A stretch of DNA of 64,000 bases from Streptomyces diacarni (GTDB taxonomy: Bacteria; Actinomycetota; Actinomycetes; Streptomycetales; Streptomycetaceae): assembly GCF_003323715.1 (NCBI RefSeq), contig NZ_QOIN01000039.1, positions 1-64,000 on the forward strand, given 5' to 3'. Under the pieces are notes generated by a model. The model did no database searches. It saw only the letters and a list, made by a program, of their open reading frames with translations, and had not been told where the DNA came from. A program made the translations under genes and the position numbers. Of this stretch, positions 58,712 to 64,000 are shown piece after piece (positions within the stretch are counted from its first letter, which is position 1; each line of letters starts with the position of its first letter).

Positions 58712-58754
58712 CCTTAGCCCAGGACTCCCCTTCTTCACCGAGTGAGGTGAACCA

Positions 58755-60062
58755 GTGAGTTCCCCGCGTTCAAACGTCCGCTGGCTGACGCTCGGACTGA
58801 TCATCACCCTCATCGTCATCAACTACATCGACCGCAGTGCGGTCAGTTACACGGTCGAGCCGCTCACCGAGGCGTTCGGCATCACCAAGTCCCAGTACGG
58901 TCTCATCAGCAGTGCCTTCTCCATCGGCTACATGGTCTTCGCCTTCCTGGCAGGCCCCCTCGTCGACCGGTACGGCGCCCGCCGCACCCTGCTGGTCGGT
59001 GTCGCGCTGTGGTCCGTGGTCACCGCCCTCACCCCGGTCGCGGGCTCCTTCGCCGGGCTCTTCCTGGCCCGCATCGTCCTCGGCGCCGGCGAGGGCCCGG
59101 GGTTCCCGGCCGCCACCCGCACGGTGAGCCGATGGCTGCCGCAGAGCGAGCGCGGCACCGCACTGGCCATGATCGGCGGTGTCGCCGTGGCGGGTTCGCT
59201 GCTGATCGGTGGGCCCGTGGTGACACAGCTCATCGCCGGACTCGGCTGGCGGGGCATGTTCTGGTTCCTGGCAGCGCTCGGAGTGCTGTGGTTCGCCGCC
59301 GCGTGGGCGCTGCTCAAGAACACCCCCGAGGAGCACCCGAAGGTCTCCGAGGCCGAACGCGCCCACATCGCCGCCGGGCAACGCGAGGAGGAGCGCACCT
59401 CCAGCGGCCGCATCGAATGGCGTCCCGTCCTGACCAACCGCAACCTGTGGATCATCGCGATCGGCTACTTCGCGTGGGGCTTCATCTTCTGGGGCTTCAT
59501 GTACTGGCTGCCGGACTACCTCTCGACCGAATACGACCTCGGCGTCACCGACGTGGGCATGTTCGCCATCGCCCCGTGGGCGGCCGGAATCGTGGGCGCG
59601 CTCATCGGAGGCGTGCTCACCGACCGCGTCTTCCAGCGCACCGGCAGCCCCCGCACCCGTCTGACCATCATGGGCGTCGCCCTGCTGCTGTCCGGCGCCG
59701 CACTCATCCCGATCTTCACCGCGCCCTCGCTGACGGTCTCGGTCGTCTTCATCTCACTCGGGGTCGGCATCGGCTTCGTCACCGGCGGCATCTGGTGGGT
59801 CGCCGCCATCGACGCCGCCCCCTCCCAGCCGGGCCTGGCGGCGGGTTTCGCCGACGCCGCCTTCGCCTCCTCGGGCATCGTGGCCCCCTCCGCGATGGGC
59901 TACATCGTCACGACGACCGACAGCTTCTCCAGCGGCTTCGTGCTGATGACGGGGCTCGCCGTGATCGGCGCCCTGGCCCTGCTGGTCCTCCCCCGCCGCA
60001 CCGGGCCCGCCGACCAGCCGCCCTCCCGAGTCCCCGACCCGGAGTCCACGCGGGTTTCCTGA
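58755..60062 (+). CDS. MFS transporter, anion:cation symporter (ACS) type
   Basis: 435 residues, 12 membrane helices, starting at a GTG after AGGTGAACC. LIVINYIDRSAVSYTVEPL, LVDRYGARRTLLVGVALW and the ACS-type GAGEGPGFPAATRTVSRWLP motif are diagnostic for uptake of organic anions such as tartrate, glucarate or phthalate. As the last gene of the IclR operon it most likely imports the pathway's substrate, which is therefore probably an organic acid. A strong terminator follows. Confidence 0.9.
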   Translation: MSSPRSNVRWLTLGLIITLIVINYIDRSAVSYTVEPLTEAFGITKSQYGLISSAFSIGYMVFAFLAGPLVDRYGARRTLLVGVALWSVVTALTPVAGSFAGLFLARIVLGAGEGPGFPAATRTVSRWLPQSERGTALAMIGGVAVAGSLLIGGPVVTQLIAGLGWRGMFWFLAALGVLWFAAAWALLKNTPEEHPKVSEAERAHIAAGQREEERTSSGRIEWRPVLTNRNLWIIAIGYFAWGFIFWGFMYWLPDYLSTEYDLGVTDVGMFAIAPWAAGIVGALIGGVLTDRVFQRTGSPRTRLTIMGVALLLSGAALIPIFTAPSLTVSVVFISLGVGIGFVTGGIWWVAAIDAAPSQPGLAAGFADAAFASSGIVAPSAMGYIVTTTDSFSSGFVLMTGLAVIGALALLVLPRRTGPADQPPSRVPDPESTRVS

Positions 60063-60081
60063 GCTGTTCTGCCAGCGCGAA

Positions 60082-60108
60082 GGCCCGGACGCCGGAGGCG
60101 TCCGGGCC
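60082..60108. terminator. Hairpin terminator of the IclR operon
   Basis: GGCCCGGACGCC and GGCGTCCGGGCC form a perfect 12-bp stem around GGA, 20 bases past the MFS stop. Confidence 0.9.
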
Positions 60109-60120
60109 GATGTGCCCTTG

Positions 60121-60967
60121 TCAGTACCAGTTCCGGCGTCGAGCCGGCGGGAAGACGGTGCCACCGAGTTCCACGGCGCGCGGGAGGGTTCGTCCGAGCA
60201 TCCAGGGCACCGGGCGGTGCCTCATCGCCTCGCGCGCGACGTGGTCGGTCGGCCAGGGCCACGGTGCGGCCCCGGTGTGGTGCAGGCAGGCCGGCAGCAC
60301 CGGCCATGCCAGCGAGGCGCTGACGGGGGCCATGATCGCCCCGGAACACCATCGGGTGCAGGTCGGCCACTGCCCGGACGGACATCTGTGTTTCCGGGCA
60401 CACCGTGAGCGCCGCGTCCAACAGGTCACGGGTTCACCGGCAGGCTGCCGGCGGGGGCGTGCCTCCTCGGCCACTGCGGTCGCCAGCCTGGCCCGCACCA
60501 GCTCCGCCCGGGCCCGCTGCCACACGTGCGGCGGGCGCACCGCCACGCCCCCGTGCGCGGCCTGCCGCATCAGCTCACGGCTGCCGCCCGGCGTGCCGGG
60601 GCGCGGCAGCAGGTCCGCCAGGCAGCGGTACACGAGCCGCGTGCCGGTGTCCGGCCACCGGCCGGACACCGGCACAGCCGCCACCGCCTCGGACGGCGGC
60701 ACGGTAGTGCGGCACGCCGGCGCGCAGCAGACCGCGCACCGCGCGGCCCAGCTCCACCTGCGCGGCGCGGTCGGGCAGCAGCTCGCCGAAGAAGACCGAT
60801 CCGCCCGCGTGGCAGTCCGGATCGCGCAGCAACGTCTGCGCCGGCTCGCCGTCGCGAGCACACCAGCCGCCCCAGGGAAGCCGCATCGCGCCCCAGGGAA
60901 GTCGCATCACCCCTGCCGTGCTGTCGCGGCTCAGCTCCTCGATGAAGGCGAGGGGGTTTCGCCGCAA
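60121..60967 (-). pseudogene. Decayed cytochrome P450
   Basis: Fragments in three frames read in P450 order: RRNPLAFIEELSRDSTAGVM and DGEPAQTLLRDPDCHAGG from the N-terminus, VFFGELLPDRAAQVELGRAV, then ADLLPRPG, RARLATAVAEEA, and SASLAWPVLPACLHH (I-helix region) and VAREAMRHRPVPWMLGRTLPRAVELGG, where E-A-x-R is the ExxR motif. The C-terminal haem-binding Cys block is absent and the frame ends at ARRRNWY. An 18-bp direct duplication (VMRLPWG then AMRLPWG) lies near the start. At least two frameshifts and the truncation make it non-functional. Confidence 0.7.
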
Positions 60968-61455
60968 GCGGGCCCTGTAGCGCTGCTCATATCCGCACCT
61001 CCGGCGACGCGGGAAGTCCGTGTACCGGGACCGCAGCCAGAACGGCCCGAGGGGAGTGCACCAGTCCCCGTGCGGGGCCCCGGCGTCCCCCGATCAAGCC
61101 CATAACCGATTGAACGCAAATGGGCACTGCCACACCGCTGTTGAGGTATACCCGCAGTGCCCCAGCGGTGTCGGCGCATGCCCTTTTCTCCGCAGTCCGG
61201 GCCCGAAACAGCCCTCGAACGATGGCACTCGGCTGAGTGATTGTCCTCAGGCACAGGACGCAGGGGTGGCGGGGACGCCACCATGTGCTCCGGTCGGCCA
61301 TGTGCTCCGGTCGGTTTTCCCGAGTCGGGAAACGGTCGCCTGGGGAAATCCAGGAACGTGCCGAGGAGGGTGGACGCAGAGCCTAAGGTGAACGCGGCAC
61401 CCACAGCGACGGAACGGTGTGGTCGCACTGCGGCCCCGCGAGGCGGAGGAATTCT
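60968..61455. other. Intergenic region before the 178-residue gene
   Basis: About 490 bases without a supported gene. It contains a short AT-richer patch at 61100-61150 that may be a promoter. A tandem CATGTGCTCCGGTCGG occurs twice near 61283-61314. Nothing else was recognised. Confidence 0.45.
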
Positions 61456-61992
61456 GTGTCATCGCCCTACGACCCCCAGTACGCTCCCGCAGGCGACGTG
61501 GGTGCGGCACTCATGATGGTCGACTCCCGCCTCAGGAGCATCCACGAGGGAAAGGACGCGAACGACCCGGAACACAAGGCTCTCGTCGAACAGTTGACGG
61601 CGTCGATGGGCCGCAAGGGAGCCAAGGACCTCCTGGACGGCGCGTGCACGCTCATCTACATGTTCATGATGTGGCTGCGGGAGGCCCATGAGGACCACGA
61701 CAAGGACGTGTTCGAGTACGTGGTGCCCAACCTCGTGGCCACGATGCGCATGATGCCCAAGAGCGTCCGCCCCGAGGCCATCCCCACCATGGCGGGCCTC
61801 GTCATCGCGGCGGGCACCGGCCTGAGCCCCAATCTCTGGCGCAAACAGTACGGGGAGTGGACGCAGGAGGAGATGAACCCCCTGGAAGTCACCGCCTTCC
61901 TCCTCGCGGAACACATCAACCGCATCACCGACGACCAGGACTTCGCCACTCGCATGATCGCGGAAGCCCTGTCCGCCGCGGACGGGGACTGA
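61456..61992 (+). CDS. Conserved-looking protein of unknown function, 178 residues
   Basis: A GTG at 61456 with GGAGGAATTCT upstream is a strong start. The protein is acidic and helical, with no signal peptide or membrane segment: SPYDPQYAPAGDVGAALMMV, ACTLIYMFMMWLREAHEDHDK, PNLVATMRMMPKSVRPEAIP and LVIAAGTGLSPNLWRKQYGEW. The sequence looks conserved in composition and codon use, but no family is recognised. It is convergent with the TetR regulator. Confidence 0.65.
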   Translation: MSSPYDPQYAPAGDVGAALMMVDSRLRSIHEGKDANDPEHKALVEQLTASMGRKGAKDLLDGACTLIYMFMMWLREAHEDHDKDVFEYVVPNLVATMRMMPKSVRPEAIPTMAGLVIAAGTGLSPNLWRKQYGEWTQEEMNPLEVTAFLLAEHINRITDDQDFATRMIAEALSAADGD

Positions 61993-62154
61993 CGACCCAC
62001 CGCACCTGCGCGAGACAGAGACAGCTGCGGCGACCACCGCGCGCGAGGCGACGACGCCCGCGGGTCGGCTCGCGCCCTCGGGGCGGGAACGGACGTCGCG
62101 GCGGGGAAGGACACCGCCGCTCTCCGCGGCACCGCTGCACACGGCTTCACCGTC

Positions 62155-62835
62155 TCAGCGCTTGTGCGCCGCCTCGACCGTGCGCGGGCCCGGGTCGGTG
62201 GTGAGTGACTCGATACGGTCGAGCGTCGTGTCCAGAGCGGCCCTCATCGGGGCGGTGTCCCGGCGCAGTTGTGTGAGAAGGATGCCACCCTGGAGAGCGG
62301 CCAGCAGGGCGAGGGCCAGCTCTTGCGGGTCGGCGTCGGGACGCAACTCCCCCCGCTCGTGCATGGTGGTGAGCCCCTCGCGCAGGGCGGTTTCCCACCG
62401 GGCGAACCCCGCCGCCAGCTCTCCGCGTGCGGAGTCGCCGCTCTCGGCCAGTTCGCCCGCGAGAGAGCCGAGCGGACAGCCGCCCGCGCACTGGCGTGAG
62501 CGCTGCAGCTCCACGACGTGGTCTCGCCACGCGCGCAGGGCCGCCATCGAGTCCAGCTGCCCCAGGACCGGCTGCTGGGCCTCCAGGACGAGGTCGGTTG
62601 CGTGCGAGATGACAGCCCGTACGAGCGCGGGTTTGTCCTCGAAGTAGTGGTAGATCTGCGACGCGCTCACGCCCGCGGCCTCACGTACGTCGTCGGTGCG
62701 CGTACCGGCCACGTTCGTCTCGATCATCAGCCGTGCGGCAGCGTCCACGATGCGGGCGCGGGTGGCCTGCCCCTTCCGGGTGAGCCGCGCGGGTGCGCGG
62801 CTCAGGGCAGCTGAGTCATCGTCGCGGGCGTTCAT
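62155..62835 (-). CDS. TetR/AcrR-family regulator
   Basis: 226 residues. The DNA-binding region is TRKGQATRARIVDAAARLMIETNVAGTRTDDVREAAGVSASQIYHYFEDKPALVRAVISH, the canonical TetR helix-turn-helix. The C-terminal ligand domain contains RQCAGGCPLGSLAGELAESGD, the TetR_C region typical of YxaF/LmrA-like and similar repressors. It is divergent from a peroxiredoxin-like gene (110 bases between starts) and probably regulates it. Confidence 0.9.
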   Translation of the reverse strand: MNARDDDSAALSRAPARLTRKGQATRARIVDAAARLMIETNVAGTRTDDVREAAGVSASQIYHYFEDKPALVRAVISHATDLVLEAQQPVLGQLDSMAALRAWRDHVVELQRSRQCAGGCPLGSLAGELAESGDSARGELAAGFARWETALREGLTTMHERGELRPDADPQELALALLAALQGGILLTQLRRDTAPMRAALDTTLDRIESLTTDPGPRTVEAAHKR

Positions 62836-62886
62836 GGCTCAACCGTATCCGGACCTGCGGCGGAGTACCCAACCTCCGGGAGGCGA

Positions 62887-62916
62887 TTGACACTTCACTC
62901 TGCGCACCCACAGAAT
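62887..62916 (+). promoter_or_regulatory. Possible promoter of the peroxiredoxin gene
   Basis: TTGACA at 62887-62892 is a perfect -35 hexamer. AGAAT about 18 bases later is a weak -10. It lies 53 bases before the ATG of the peroxiredoxin gene, in the divergent TetR/Prx region. Confidence 0.4.
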
Positions 62917-62944
62917 GGAATCACCACTCCAGAAAGGGCGTGCC

Positions 62945-63613
62945 ATGACCGGTCGGACCTACGCCGAGCAGGTAGCGGAGTTCCACGCACGTACGGGCGA
63001 ACAGATCACCGACGAGCAACGTCCCGCCTTCGCCACTCTCCGTGCCGAACAGGAACGGCTCGCCGCCGACGGCGTACCGGCCGGTGCCGCGGCGTCCGGC
63101 ATCCGGTTGCCGGACGCCGCGCTACTCGACCCGGCGGGCGTACCCACCACATGGGCCGCCGCGTGCGGCGGCCGACCCACCGTGCTGGTGCTCTACCGCG
63201 GTGCCTGGTGCCCGTACTGCAACCTGGCCCTCCGCACCTACCAGCAGGAACTGCTCCCCGAACTCACCTCCCGTGGGGTGGGGCTGATCGCCGTCAGCCC
63301 GCAGCGGCCGGACGGATCGCTGACCATGCGGGAGGTCAACGCACTCAGCTTCACGGTGCTGTCCGACCCCGGTAACCAGATCGGCCGTGCGCTGGGCGTC
63401 ATGAACACCTGGTCCGCGCAGGCCAGGCAGGCGGTGACCGCTGTCGTCACGGATGTGTCGGAGGCCAACAGCGACGGCACGGACGACGTTCCCATGCCCA
63501 CCGTCGCCCTGATCGACGCCCAGGGGGTCATCCGGTGGCTCGACGTCCACCCGGACTACGCGAGCCGCACCGAGCCCGCCGCCATCCTCGCAGCGCTCGA
63601 CCTGCTGGACTGA
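62945..63613 (+). CDS. Peroxiredoxin-like (AhpC/TSA) protein
   Basis: 222 residues, ATG 62945 preceded by AGAAAGGG. The thioredoxin-fold active site is VLVLYRGAWCPYCNLALRTY (Cys-Pro-Tyr-Cys), typical of peroxiredoxin-like FAD-independent AhpC/TSA proteins; VSPQRPDGSL and MPTVALIDAQGVIRWLDVHPDY are the following conserved strands. It may reduce peroxides or electrophiles. The divergent TetR gene suggests induction by such compounds. Confidence 0.87.
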   Translation: MTGRTYAEQVAEFHARTGEQITDEQRPAFATLRAEQERLAADGVPAGAAASGIRLPDAALLDPAGVPTTWAAACGGRPTVLVLYRGAWCPYCNLALRTYQQELLPELTSRGVGLIAVSPQRPDGSLTMREVNALSFTVLSDPGNQIGRALGVMNTWSAQARQAVTAVVTDVSEANSDGTDDVPMPTVALIDAQGVIRWLDVHPDYASRTEPAAILAALDLLD

Positions 63614-63701
63614 GCCCTCGTCCCGTGCGGTGAGGCGGACGAGCCGCCGACGCCTGTCCCGGCGGCCGACCGCGCGCCGCGGCGCCCTCCGCCTGGCAGT
63701 C

Positions 63702-64000
63702 TCATCGGCTGCCGGTGTCGGCCCCGGTTTCGCTGGTACGCAGGCTCGATCCCGAACTGTGCCAGTCCAGGCAGACCACCGTGGCGTCATCCAGCAGGTG
63801 GCCGCCGGTGGCTTCCCGCAACGCGCGGGTCATGAAGCGCACGGCTTCACGGGGGTGCAGCTGTGCGTCGCGTTCGATGACACCGGGCAGGTCGAAGTCG
63901 GCGGTGTTGCGCTCGGTCATCCCGTCGGTGAACAGCACGAGCCGGTCGCCGGACCGCATGTCCAACTCCTGCACCCGGTAGACGCCGTGCCAGGGCGAGC
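63702..64000 (-). CDS. SpoIIE-type serine phosphatase, C-terminal end (cut by window edge)
   Basis: About 100 residues: the sequence SPWHGVYRVQELDMRSGDRL, then LVLFTDGMTERNTADFDLPG (the TDG metal-binding Asp of PP2C-like SpoIIE/RsbU phosphatases) and HLLDDATVVCLDWHSS (the DDxTxxxxD end). The tail SGSSLRTSETGADTGSR is unstructured. The start lies beyond the window, so sensor domains cannot be judged. Such proteins dephosphorylate anti-anti-sigma factors in stress signalling. Confidence 0.87.
   Translation of the reverse strand, partial: SPWHGVYRVQELDMRSGDRLVLFTDGMTERNTADFDLPGVIERDAQLHPREAVRFMTRALREATGGHLLDDATVVCLDWHSSGSSLRTSETGADTGSR

Overview
The window is about 72% G+C by eye, with strongly third-position-GC-biased reading frames, GTG/TTG starts, tight ATGA/GTGA overlaps and families typical of Streptomyces (SAV_2336/VMAP proteins, DUF3040, DmdR-type iron box, Nur-like nickel box, SpoIIE-type phosphatase, Streptomyces-type IS5/IS481/IS630 elements). 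It is most likely chromosomal DNA of a Streptomyces or close relative, probably from an accessory-rich part of the chromosome. No rRNA, tRNA or CRISPR array was seen.

Layout. 1-1.2 kb: transposase end abutting a decapitated PaaI-type thioesterase, then a TRIC-family channel. 1.6-4.5 kb: MoxR/RavA-type AAA ATPase coupled to a vWA protein. 4.57-9.4 kb: iron-box-controlled siderophore ABC transporter (ATPase, lipoprotein, double-length FecCD permease) followed by an FMN-binding PPOX protein. 9.5-13.2 kb: glyoxalase-fold protein, an MFS exporter with a Crp-like site, a lipoprotein, a membrane protein. 13.3-17.5 kb: two SDR dehydrogenases and an MFS exporter divergent from a MarR regulator, with a 21-bp operator-like palindrome between them.

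17.5-23.4 kb is an insertion-sequence island: IS5-type (multiply frameshifted), IS481-type (one frameshift), an IS630-type element carrying a GNAT acetyltransferase as passenger, and an internally deleted IS5 relic, interleaved with orphan genes including a small secreted protein. Two of the elements sit exactly in TAG stop codons.

23.4-33.6 kb: DUF2071 protein, CPA2 cation/proton antiporter plus TrkA-C subunit, DUF3040 protein, a pair of SPFH proteins, a small unknown protein, a GntR regulator convergent with a DUF1648/DUF5808-like membrane protein, and a secreted C39-like peptidase. 33.6-39.6 kb: a nickel/peptide-type ABC operon (binding protein, two permeases, fused double ATPase) with a Nur-box-like palindrome and a downstream methyltransferase. 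39.7-47.2 kb: an Imm-5-like gene followed by a three-component conflict system of the vWA-MoxR-VMAP type (trypsin-VMAP, MoxR ATPase, vWA-trypsin-VMAP), whose vWA domain is split by a frameshift at a G run.

47.3-60.1 kb: a DinB pseudogene, then two divergent catabolic operons around an IclR regulator: amidohydrolase, FAD-dependent reductase, Asp/Glu-type racemase and MmgE/PrpD on one side; IclR, CaiB CoA-transferase, CitE-like lyase, cyclase-family hydrolase, a second MmgE/PrpD and an MFS importer on the other. Matching 17-bp operators lie in front of each operon. This looks like an uncharacterised pathway for a cyclic or carboxylated substrate. 60.1-64 kb: decayed cytochrome P450, an unknown 178-residue protein, TetR regulator divergent from a peroxiredoxin-like protein, and the end of a SpoIIE-type phosphatase.

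All family calls are from reading the sequence; no database search was run.
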